NCBI RefSeq assembly: GCF_963855985.1
Contig: NC_087099.1
Location: forward strand, 1,022,001 to 1,086,000
DNA from: Ostrinia nubilalis
Taxonomy: Eukaryota > Arthropoda > Insecta > Lepidoptera > Crambidae
DNA length: 64,000 nt
Reading direction: 5' to 3'
This document shows positions 43,801-55,800 of this stretch, piece by piece. The notes beneath the pieces were generated by a model. That model saw only the letters and a list, made by a program, of their open reading frames with translations, was not told the origin of the DNA and searched no databases. Each line of letters begins with the position of its first letter. The stretch's first letter is position 1. Both the position numbers and the translations under genes were made by a program.

Positions 43801-46800
43801 TTACTTTGTATTATTCTCTATCGTATTATCTTTGTAAAACCAAAAATCGCATGTCTCTATCGATATCATAACGTTTGCAATGATCGTTTGAACTAAGCCT
43901 CTCCGGGCGCGCCATTCAACGCTTCGTTAACAACGAAACTGAAAATGGGTCTAGATTTGTAATTTTGATAAATACGAGTTAGATTTCAAATAAAAACAAA
44001 AGATTTCGAAGTAAAATAAGCATTTTAGTTAAAATTAAAATTGTCCCTACCTGTAGCGGAGAATAATGTTGTTGCAGGCCTGCGTCTTTCCATTCTATAC
44101 ATAGCCAGAACGCAAGGGTGTGAAACTAATCGAGTATAGTTTGGATATGACTTTTTTTACTAAGCTCCTCCAAACTATACACGACCAGTACGCATACGCT
44201 GCGTACTGCTCGCGTATACTTTGTAGTGACTTAGGTCAATTATCTTCCTCCAAAATATACATCGCCAGTACGCATACGGACTAATCATGTATGTATTGTA
44301 ATAAGTGCGTGATTACAATTTATACGCGAGTAGTTGCATGCTAGTCATTTTGACTTATTGACCTCTCTTTCTATTTTTCCGCCCGCGGCTTCGCTCGCGT
44401 GGAATTTTGTCTATTACAGAAAAACAATATCGCGCGCGTATTTGCTCACCGTTTAGACCTACCCTGGACTACGACAAACATTTTAAAACCAAAATCAGCT
44501 CAATCGGCCCAGCTGTTCTCGAGTTTTAATCAGACTAACGAACATCAATTCATTTTTATTTATATAGATAGATTAATTCATAGCTGCGTGTCTACTTTAA
44601 ACATTGAATCATCTTTCGACACGTGTCATTGTTTTGATAAAGGATTTTTTGGTGTTTCTTATTCTGCCATAGAAAAGATATTTGTTTTGGGGCTGATATT
44701 TCACCAATTGTAGGTATGGAAATATGTCAAAATGATTTTGTTTATTTTATTTATTTTTATTTTATTTGTTTAACAATGTTTCAACAGCATTAAATTGTAC
44801 ATAAATGTTCTTGAGATAAAAGTTAATAAATAAAATAAATAATAAATAAATATCCTTAGACATTTTACACTGCGCTTCTAGTCCCAAACTAAGCAAAGCT
44901 TGTACTATGGGTAGGTACTAGAGAACGGATATAAACATAATTAAATACTTCTTTTTGTAAATACATACTTATTATACATAGAAAACACCCAGTCCAATAC
45001 AAACAAATATGTTCATGCACACAAATGTTTGTACTGTGCGGGAATCGAACCCGCTACCACTTCGAACCACTACACCAAACGGCCGACAATACAAACCTAG
45101 CATTTAAAGTCTCGCATAATATTGTATTTAATGCGCGTTGAACTTTCTTCTCTCACTCTCTCTCATATTAAATTTGTTATTTAATTTGAAATCTACCTAA
45201 TCAATTTAATTTCAAAAACCACTTACAATAGTGTTAAAAATCTAGATTTATTATAGATTCAGTAAAATAATAATATTTTATGTAATAATATCAAATAAAT
45301 GTAATTTTAAATATAGTTCCATATTTTACTGAATTTTACTAAATCAATATCAACTAAACACACTCTAGTCAAGTGTAAGTGGTGTAGTAGAAACTAATCG
45401 AGTATAGTTTGGAGATGACTTTTTTTACTAAGCTCCTCCAAACTATACACGATCAGTACGCAAAATTCGTGTATAGTTTGGAGTCACAGATTTACAAACA
45501 GGCACTCCGAAATATACACGAGCAGTTTCCTATGGGTGCGTTCTGGCCATGTATAGAACGGAAAGACGCTGCAGGCCTTTGTTCAAACGATCATAGCAAA
45601 TGTTGTGATAGGGATAGAGACATGCGATTTTTGGCTTTACAAAGGTAATACGATAGAAAATAATACAAAGTAATAAAAACTACCTGTCATAGGGGCATTT
45701 TTTGGAGAAATTTATCAAATAACCAAAAAACCACAAATTTAAAAGCAGATTTTTTTCAAAAAGTTTCATTTTTTATTATTTGTTGGCATTTTCAGGGTAT
45801 TTTTTTAGTATCGTTTGTTATTTAGCATTATTACTGTTTTTATTTTATCAGGATATACCTCTTAGTTTAAAAGTTATTACGTTTTCTTTACAATAAGTAA
45901 TTGGAAGAAAAAAAATTCTATAAATTTTAAAAAAAAATCAAAAAAAAAAATTTGACCTCTTTTTTGTCGATAAAAATAGGTCTAGTTTCACCTAATTTCA
46001 TATGTACACTTTAACGTGACTCACACTGTATAAACCTTCTTTAAGAATCACTCTATTAAAAAAAAAGGTGATTCTTTAACCAAGTGTTTTAATTTTGTAA
46101 TGACGTCAATTTTGGGAGAAGGGGGGGGGGGGGGTCATTAAGAAATGACGATAGGATGATTGTAGGGGGGGGGGGGGGGGTCTAAAATCTGAAAAAATCG
46201 ATGACGTAATTTATGGACGGCCCCATACACAAGAATACGCGTGCGTGAGTCAATGTTCGCTCGTATGTGAGGCCTTGTCGAATAGTATCCTGTAGGTGGG
46301 CCATCGTGCGTGTTTTGTTTTCGATGTAAACTCGCGGAGATGAACAGGCCTGCCTGTACTTAAGATAGAATTTTATTTTTCTCCGTGGTTGAGGATTCCG
46401 GGTGAGGCTCGCTTCCACCTTCGACCTGATCATCATTTACCATCAGGTGAGATACAGGCCTAGAACTTTCTCGTTGTGGAAAAAAAAATTGCACGCGACA
46501 CATACAAGATCAACACATAAATGAACAAAAGAAAAAAAGGAAACCATAGAACACAATTAAAAATAAAATGGTTTCTAATGTCCTGTGCTAAAAAGGCATT
46601 AGTCGTGATATTATTGGCGCCACGACACTGGTTTTACTTATAGCACGTCATGTTGAAAGCATTCATTGAGTGTCATTGTAAAGAACCCTGTAATCTAAAG
46701 AGAACCCATCGAACACGATGGAAATGGTTGACAGTGTTAAAGATAGGAAAAAAATAAAATCGTAGCTCCGTTCACACGTATTGTTTCTCGCTGTCACCAT

Positions 46801-49800
46801 TGATTGATCTCGTAGTAAAAGTTTTTATTTTTCGTAATAATTTAAACATTGTTTCAAAATAGCATTCTGTGGGCTGAGTGTGAGTTTACATTAAACGCGC
46901 TCACTAGTAAAAATTTTTGTTTTTGAACGTTTCCCGCTAGGGGCGCTGTACAATCCGTCATACTTTAATGTCATTTTTTGATGGAAACTCACACTCACCT
47001 CTGTATCGGTAATCAGCTCTTTTAAACATAAACTTCTAATATATTTTTATTTGCTTTGATGAACTATTGTTGTGTTGTATGCAGGCGGGCGGCGTATGAC
47101 TCCCGAGGTGGGCGAGGAGCGCGGTGATGGTGGCGGCTACCGCCCGCGTGGCGGACGCGCGCCACGACCCAACAGGTGCGTTATAAACTATAATTATCTA
47201 CATCAGGGTTCGAAAATATCAATATCGGATATTTTCGAACCCTGATCTACATACTAATCTCACTTTGTCTCCTCAACACGTCTGGCTGGGGAGTCAGCTA
47301 GAGTTCTCTATTATCCTCTGGTAAAAGAGGGCTAAAGACGCGTGTGTGTTACCAGTGGTGATATACGGCTCGGAAACGTGGCCTCTCAATATAGGCCTTA
47401 TAAATAAGTTCAAAAGTGCACAGCGTGATATGGAGAGAGCTATGCTCGGTGTTTCTTTACGAGAGTTTCTTGAATCAATCAGAAATGAGATCCATAAACG
47501 AACTAAAGTCGTTGACATATTCCAAGCTGCAAGCAAGCATACCAAGCTGAAGTGGCAATGGGTAGGGCACATAGTATGCATAACTGACAGCCGATGAGCA
47601 GCAGGGTTCTGACGATGGTATTACCATAAATAAGTAATAATCATTAAGTTGATTGAGTACATTTTTTATCCCAACTAATATTATAAATGCGAAAGTAACT
47701 CTGTCTGTCTGTCTGTCTGTTACGCTTTCCCGCTTAAACCTCGCAACCGATTTTGATGAAATTTGGCATAGAGATAGTTTGAGTCCCGGGAAAGAACATA
47801 GGATAGTTTTTATCCCGGTTTTTGAAACAGGGACGCGCGCGATAAAGTTTTTCTGTGACAGACAAAATTCCACGCGGGCGAAGCCGCGGGCGGAAAGCTA
47901 GTACAGTAATATTTCCATCATGTTAACTTTTGTGGCTGTTTGTTTGCAGTTTGTCTTCCTAATTCATTGAATGTTACAATCGTATATTTAGCTAGCATTT
48001 CACACTTATCAATGAGCTGCTGATGCCTGATATGCAGTGAACGATACGCGCTCAGTACACATGTACTTTTTGTAGATGTTTCTTAACACATTGAGCTGCA
48101 CGTTTACGTGCTCGGGTGTGTGCCGTTCGGTTTATGTATTGTCCTTTATAGGGCTTTGTCAAATATATTGGCACCATAATTTAAAACCTTGTTTACCTAA
48201 CAAAGGTCGAAAAGCTATGAATTTTTTGAACAATCTGTACCCTATTATATAGAGCAGTGGTTCCCAAAGCTGTCTGGGCTACGACTCGTCTAATACAAGT
48301 TTCCAAACTTGAGATCCACCTATAGGAAATTTAGCCCACTGCCTAACGGTTGCATTGGTAGGGTGGTGTGTCGTTCTACAGGAAGGGTCAACTCAATGTT
48401 CGCTCGCGACTCATAGTTTAGGACAGGGTTTCCCAATTTTTTGTTTTGCCAAGGAACCCTAATTGATTATACTTTTCCTAGCGGAACCCCCGTACTACTC
48501 CGCTCGCACGCTCTGCCCCTTCCTTGTGCGTAAACAAGTCGGTGCGAGCGAACAACGTCGGTCACGAAACGTGGGATAATATTTTTTACGGAACCCTTGC
48601 GGCCTTTCCACGGAACCCCAGGGTTCCGCGGATCACCTTTCGGGAACCGCTGGTTTAGGAAACCCTGCTATACAGGGTGTTTGGTAAATGGGTATATGAG
48701 CCGACACTAGCCCATGTTAACATGTAGTCCAGTAGAATTAGCTTTTAAATCGGAAATAATTCCTACAAAAGATTTTATTGTTTTAATGGCTTCATTGGTT
48801 GCCCATTAAGACTCTCCTAAGTTTTCGACTTCGACGGAGTTGTGCTTAAGTGGTGGGGGCCCCCGAAAGGGGCATTTTTTCGGTTTTCCGGTTATACCGC
48901 GTAAAGGACTTACCCTATCAAAAAGTGGTCTTCATGACGGTTGAAGGGCACTTAATCCTGCATTGAATAAGACCAAATTCATATGTTTTGGACAAACCGT
49001 TCTCGCGCTAAAGTTCGGCAAAGTAGAAAATATACGTATAATTAATGACCCTCTCCACGTCCAATGGTTTGTTACCCACAGGCTTCCAAGTCTTGAAAAG
49101 GGCCACCTCAACCAGTGTAACCCTATCAAGGCTTACGAGCTTGATGCGCCAATCCTTGTTCGTCCCAGCTGTTCCTTAACTGCGGTTGCTGCACCTCTTC
49201 CTGGCACTCACCTGAACGACTCTGTGTTACCTACTGTGGCTGCCCCTCTTCCTTGTATCCTCCTGCATGACTACGTTGCCTAGCCGTATGCCTGGTCTAA
49301 GGTTCGACGCCAAAAATCAACAACAACAAGTTCATATTAAAACGCTGAAGAGTTTTTTGTTTGTTTGTTTGAACGCGCTAATCTTAAGAATTACTAGTTT
49401 GATTGAAATCATTATTTTTGTGTTGAATAGCTCATACATTGAGGAAGGCTATAGGATATATACAATCACTCTACGACTAATAGAGGCGAAGCAGTAAAGA
49501 AAAATGTTGCAAGCACGGGAAATAGTATTTAAACTATTTTCACTCGTACGAAGTTGATTTTGTGGCGTCGAACCTTGGACCAGGCATATGGTTAAGCAAT
49601 GAAATCGTACAGGAGGGTACAAGGAAGAGGGGCAGCCACATTAGGTAACACAGAGTCGTTCAGGAGAGTGCCAGGAAGAGGTGCAGCAACCGCAGTTAAG
49701 GAACGGCTGGGACGAACAAGGATAAGCGAATCAAACTCGTGAGCCTTGTTAGGGTTACGCTGGTTAAGGCGACCCTTTACAAGGCTTGGAAGCATGTGGG

Positions 49801-52800
49801 TAACAAGCCATTGGACGTGGAGAGGGTCATTAATTATACGTATATTTTCTACTTTGCCGAACTTTAGCGCGAGAACGGTTTGTCCAAAACATATGAATTT
49901 GGTCTTATTCAATGCAGGATTAAGTGCCCTTTAACCGTCATGAAGACCACTTTTCGATAGGGTAAGTCCTTTACGCGGTATAACCGGAAAACCGAAAAAA
50001 ACGCCCCTTTCGGGGGCCCCCACCAATTAAGCACAACTCCGTCGAAGTCGAAAACTTAGGAGAGTCATAATGGACAACCAATGAAGCCATTAAAGCAAAA
50101 AAATCTTTTGTGGGAATTATTTCCGATTTAATCAATTTTTGTGTTTAATTCTACTGGCCTAATGGGCGTGTAAATGGTATGGTGAAGTCAGAAAATTGAT
50201 ATCTTCATTTTAATTATTTTTTTAATTTTCATACAAAATAAATTTTATAAAATCCGATTTGTGTGAAAATTAAAATAATTAAAATGAAGATATCCATTTT
50301 CTGACTTCACCATACCATTTATATGACCATGTTAACATGGGCTAGTGTCGGCTCATATACCCATTTACCTAACACCCTGTAGAGACACATTTTTGGTGTA
50401 AAAACCTTTCCTTTAATGAAATGAAGTTTAGAACTAGGTTTTTAAATGGTGCCAATATTGGTGGGAAGTGGGAATGCATACGTTTGAAAGTGCTGGTCGC
50501 GGGAGGTGCGATTTATTTGATGTCGAGTGTATATCACACGTTATACAATTTACACTTGCCTGTTCCTTGCGTTTCCGCCTCGTTTTCAGCTTGCCTGCTG
50601 TCTAAAATGTTTAAATGAATGGCGCTTAAATTTATTCTTCGGTGTCGTCAGGTCCAGCGAACGCGGTGAGCGTGGAGAGCGTGGCGAGCGCGGCGAGCGG
50701 CGCGGCGGCGGCGGCGAGGAGCGGCGCGTGCCGCTCGAGAACGGACGCCCGCACCCGCCGCGCGCGCCGCACCACGCGCCGCACCCGCCGCACCAGCCGC
50801 ACCAGCCGCGAGCCAATGTGAGTACACACCCAGTGTCTACAGCTGGCCCGCACCCGCCGTCCGCACCCGCACGGGACTTTGGTACTTTTTGAGTGCAAAT
50901 AGCGGGATTCTTCCGTCAAAAGCGGGACATAGTAAAAAAACGTATTTATATACGTTTTTTACTATGATTATTCAAAGGTTTTCAAATATTTACAGATCAG
51001 ATCAGATTTACTCTATCGTTAAATTCGTTTTTAGAATAAAAAAAGAAAAAAAAAAAAAGAAAAATCGAAATAAAAAAAAATATTCTTTAGAATAATATGG
51101 CGTTTCAAACAATAGTCTGGTGAAGTGAGTGTCTCTCTCCGAAAAGCGGGACCAATTAAATTTGATTTAAAAATCGGGACGTCTGGCAACGCTGGTACAC
51201 ACCCAGTGTCTACAGCTGGCCCGCACGCGCCGCCCGCACCCGCACGCGCCGCACCAGCCGCACCCGCCGCGAGCCAACGTGAGTACATTACCTTCACCTC
51301 GCTTGCAGGCCTGGGGTGCAGCGAGGGGACGCCAATACGCTAAGAGTAGGCGCACACCGTTGATTTTTAGTTGACCGATAGTTGTGCCCGATTTTAAATT
51401 GTATGAAGAATCGGCGTAGTGTGCGCACTCCCATACATGCCCATACTGATCAACTGCCCGACTAAACTATCGGCCGACAAAAATCAACGGTGTGCGCCTA
51501 CTCTAAAGAGCCGCACCCGCCGCGCACCAACGTGAGTATACCATACTATACAGGTGGAATTTTGTTATGCCACCTGGAGGGAAAGTACTCCTAATAGTGT
51601 AGATATAGTCTGGTCTGTGAGCACGTAGAATTTTGTCCAATGACCCCACGCTACCCATCCTTATCGCTCGCGCGCAATTATATTGCTGTCGCGCTCGCAC
51701 ACTCACTGCGGCCGTCCGTCGCACAGTCATGACAGCAATATAATTACGCGCGAGCGAAGGATGGGTAGCTTGGGGTCATTGGACGAAATTCTATCTGCTC
51801 GGCGACCGGACTTTAGATACACCTACCCTATTACCACCTAGAACCCTCGCTGACCTCGCCGCACGAAGGTGCGGCTATACATAACCACCGTCCACTCTTG
51901 CTAGCCCGCTCTATTGAAGTCTGAAGACGTGACTCGGGGAGCTCGCGTCTCACCTAGGCTCGAGTATACCGAGCTTACCAACTCCTGCTAATCCGCCTCG
52001 ACGTTTCAAAAATAGGACTCGACGCCTCGAGATTTATAACTCGCGGATGAGCACGTCGTCATAAAGAACGGACGGGAGCGCTAACAACATTGTCTAATGT
52101 TTTTCATGATGCGCAGCCGCTCAACGTCAAGCATCATTGTCAGGCGACCTATTCACGAATAACAAGTGTGGTTACCATGAGTTTACGTTAGGTGTGCTCA
52201 CTAGCGAGTGCGTCTAAAAATCTATGAAGATTTTAGTTCTTGAAAGTAGCCGCTAGGGGCGCTTTACAATCTGTAATACTTTTTAATGTCATTTGTTTAC
52301 GTAGTCGCTAGCGATCATACCTAACGTAAACTAATGGTGAGCAGTAAGCACACTGTTCCATGAATGAATTAGCCATAAGTGAATTTTATTCATATCGCAA
52401 GATGTAAAGCAAATAAATTATCAATTATTTCTTTATGATAGTAAATATGAGCAATATTTAACAACGAATCTTCCTTCTCCACAGAGCGGGCGGCGGCGCG
52501 AGGAGCGGCGAAGGCAGACCGACGACGAGAGCTCAGTACTAGACAGCCAGGACGTGTCCAGCGCCGACAGAGGTACGCTTGTAGCCCGCCTTATGCTATA
52601 CTCGCCTGTGTAGCCCACACCTTCCGACGGTCGCATGCTAAACTTCTAAGATTAGTCCCTTTTGTAAAAGCTTTATTAACGTTCCTAGAAAACTATTCAA
52701 AATCAGTAGATTGTGTCATCAAGAAGACAGTAAAATTGTGTCTAACAATTTTGATTTATTAGATAAAAAGTTCATATGTGACTCTGACTCTTACCATGTG

Positions 52801-55800
52801 AATAAAATTGCTTCTGTTGTAAGAGGAACTGTTGCTATCCGTGATGTGTTTCACTGATATGTATTTATTTCAAGGAGCTCTTATTGAACATAATGTATGA
52901 TAGCAGGTTTTGATCTTTCTCTTAGATTAGTGATTAACTATCACCTTTGAAAGATTTAGGGCTTAGCAGATCAGATCGGAATGTGTGGGCTGCATTATTG
53001 TTTTTCTTATCATTTCTCTTTATCATTAATTTTGTGCACTCTGAATATTAAAAATTTGGCAATTGATTACCTAGCTTTAGATATTTTTTATATTATAAAA
53101 TAGTTACTTAATTTATTCCTTGCGTAACTAAAAACTGACTGATATATTTGAGCTAACTTTGAGGATTCATTTTTAAAAACAACAATTGCGTGATTCAAAA
53201 TCTGAAAATATTACTGAATGTGCTAGTTAAAATGTAGTGTGTAGTGCTCTTGGATTATTTTATAAGTGGTATATTATATGCATCGTACTCGTATATTGTG
53301 TTTGTTTTGTGCTCTCGTTTTCTTACATTTTAATTAGTACATTAAGCCGTAGCCGGACGAATGGGATGTTTCTATTTTTCTACTTTTTCATAAACTAGAT
53401 GTGGTGATTAGTCGTTTGCTATTACATAATTTGGAACTGGCTTTTTACTTCCTGGGCGAAGATAATTATCTTAATCTTCCGATTTACTCTGAAACTAATT
53501 TCGGTGGTGGCTTTACTACGATAAGCTTAACTGTAAAGCGATTGACGTACCTAACTTAATTATTTAAAACAATAATTCGAGTCAGTGAATTGGCACAAAA
53601 AGTGTTATCAATTTTTGTAGATTCTAATTGGTAATTTGTTATTATTATTATAACTATTGTTTTATTTAGACCAAATATTTTGTCAAAATGTTTCATTGTT
53701 AATAGACACGATTTACGATTGCAATGTTGTAGATTATTAGATTAGAAAAGATTAATAATCTTTGAACAATTCAGTTTGTTATTGGCATTACTTTCTTCTG
53801 TATCTGTCTATGGTATAGATTTTTATTTATTTTGAAAGATATTATAAGAAACAAACACATGATTAGCTATAAAATCCTTTGAATTGGATCACTAAGAATA
53901 TTTACGGCAGAAGATTGATTCTTATCAATATGACAATCCTGACTCGAATCGCTAACAACTACAATAATACGCTTTGGGTGTAGACAATATTATAGAAGTT
54001 CCAGTAGTAACGGGACTATTCCCGCCTCTCGTTCCCACCGCTGCAACTCCTGTGTAGCCAGGATCTACAGCCTGACCGCCATAAAAACCCGACCAATGAA
54101 GGTCAAGTTTGTCCCCGGGAAAGTTAAACAGTCATTGGACCCGCAACGAAATTAATCAGAAGAACATAGGAGGAGTTCGAAATTAAGGTTCGACTTCCCT
54201 CCATTGCAAAGCTGATGACAAGTGACATACAAAGGTTTAATAAACCTTTAAGATATGCACCACGGACAATAAATATCAATTAACGGGGCCTATCTTATGA
54301 GTAACTAGCTTTCCGCCCGCGTGGAATTGTCTGTCACAGAAAAATTTATCGCGCGCGTCCCTGTTTCAAAAACTGGGATCCTTTCCCGGGACTCTATGCC
54401 AAATTTAATAAAAATAGGTTCAGTGGTATAGGCGTGAAAGCAAGACAGGCAGACAGAGTTATTTTCGCATTTATGATATTAGTATAGATTAGTTACCTGC
54501 CAATAATATTTTTCACAAAATCGCATCGACAATAGAATATAGAAGTAAGTTCCAGCAGGCCCCTCTTTCCCACTGGGCACTTTGGGCACTTGCCCCCCTG
54601 GGCACTGCCTGCGACCCCGTCTGCTAATAAGATCTTTTTCTAGATGATAAGGGCCCCCCTTAATCCTTAAATGCCCAGGGCCCCCCTTAATTCTTAAATG
54701 CCCAGGGCCCCCCCTTAATCCTTAAATGCCCAGGGCCCCTAGTAGGTTAAAGACGGCCCCGAGTTCCAGTAGTAGCGAACGGTTAGTCCCCGGGGTAGCG
54801 GGGTAGTTACTAGCGGGGTAGCGGGTGCGGCATGCATGTGTGTTGTCGCCGCAGAGTCCGCGACGTCCGAGGAGGGCCGCGGCGCCGGGGAGGCGGCCGG
54901 GCGCCGCCGCCGCCGGAGGAAGCAAGGTGAGCCCGCGCCGGCGCGCCGGGGTTGTACAGGGGTCTAGCCTTGTTCGCGCTAGTCGAGTCATTTAGTCGCT
55001 AAATATGACAGGAAACGAGACTATATTGATGACAAGGATGCGTGGTCAGTTCAGTCTGCACATATTTGATGTACTTAAAGGACAATGTTCGTTCTCCATA
55101 CATTGTTCGCCGTTAGATCAACAGTGCCGAAATAATACTTTCTAGGTTCTAAATGACACAAATCTTTATGTAAGAACAATTATTCCTGGCGGACCAATTC
55201 TATAAACTTATTGATAGCAATATTGTTATCATAACCTCTTACTTACTAGTATTGTATTATATTATTTTATGCACATCGATTTGGGAGATGTTCTGTATTG
55301 TAGTTGTCGCAGCCAAATTGTATTATAATATTGGACGGGTTTTGGAAATAGCTCGGCGTTCCACTTTTATGACTTACTTACTTACATTTTGCACGTAAAT
55401 AAATAACATGAATCCTATGTTTACTTTCCACTCTTGACATTTAACACGTGACTTACCAAACTAACTATTTCCATGGTTACCGTCTTAGTCTATGCATGAC
55501 TAGGGATTGAACAACTTTTAATTGAATATTATTAACAATTCTCGATAATTATTATCGATTGAAAAATATTCGGTATTTGAATCGAATGATATATTCAATT
55601 TTATCAATATCAAAATATTCAATTTTAATAATAAAATAAATATTATTTACTACCACCTATGAAATGTTCTAAAAATTGCCTGGAGCGCTCCCCCAATCCT
55701 GGGTTTTCCCTTTCCAAGCTGAGAGGATATCATTTTGGTTCTATCGATACATTATAAAGGTACTTAATATTTGAAATGTATTACCAATTATTGTTATAAG

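Larger units (their letters stand above)
43402..46090 (+). mobile_element. Retroposon tail split by the foldback element
   Basis: CTAGCTGCCCGCCCCGGCTT ... ACATGTATTATA (to about 43451) continues at 46033 with AACCTTCTTTAAGAATCACT, a common order in this insect retroposon family. The 2.58-kb foldback lies between, flanked by TATA, so it inserted into the retroposon. Confidence 0.55.
34652..46224. mobile_element. Older TIR element with poly-G tracts, split by later insertions
   Basis: Ends GGGGCCGTCCATATATTACG and the inverted CGTAATTTATGGACGGCCCC, with ATA on both sides (34649-34651, 46225-46227). Runs of 10-15 G occur at 34684, 34726, 46121 and 46166, all on the same strand and so not part of the inversion. 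The BEL/Pao element and the foldback 43452-46032 are insertions into it. Without them it would be roughly 0.56 kb. Confidence 0.6.

Noticed and set aside
44399..44713. 104-codon frame inside the foldback
   Set aside because: It begins in an RTE-tail retroposon (GAATTTTGTCTATTACAG) and runs into unique DNA; no protein motif.
45030..45095. Possible tRNA gene
   Set aside because: A GGTTCGATTCC-type B box is present, but no complete acceptor stem or cloverleaf; the sequence continues as a SINE.
50586..50919. Arg/Gly/Pro-rich frames on both strands
   Set aside because: GC-rich exon 12 is open in several frames; only the 50652-50817 frame joins exons 11 and 13 in phase.
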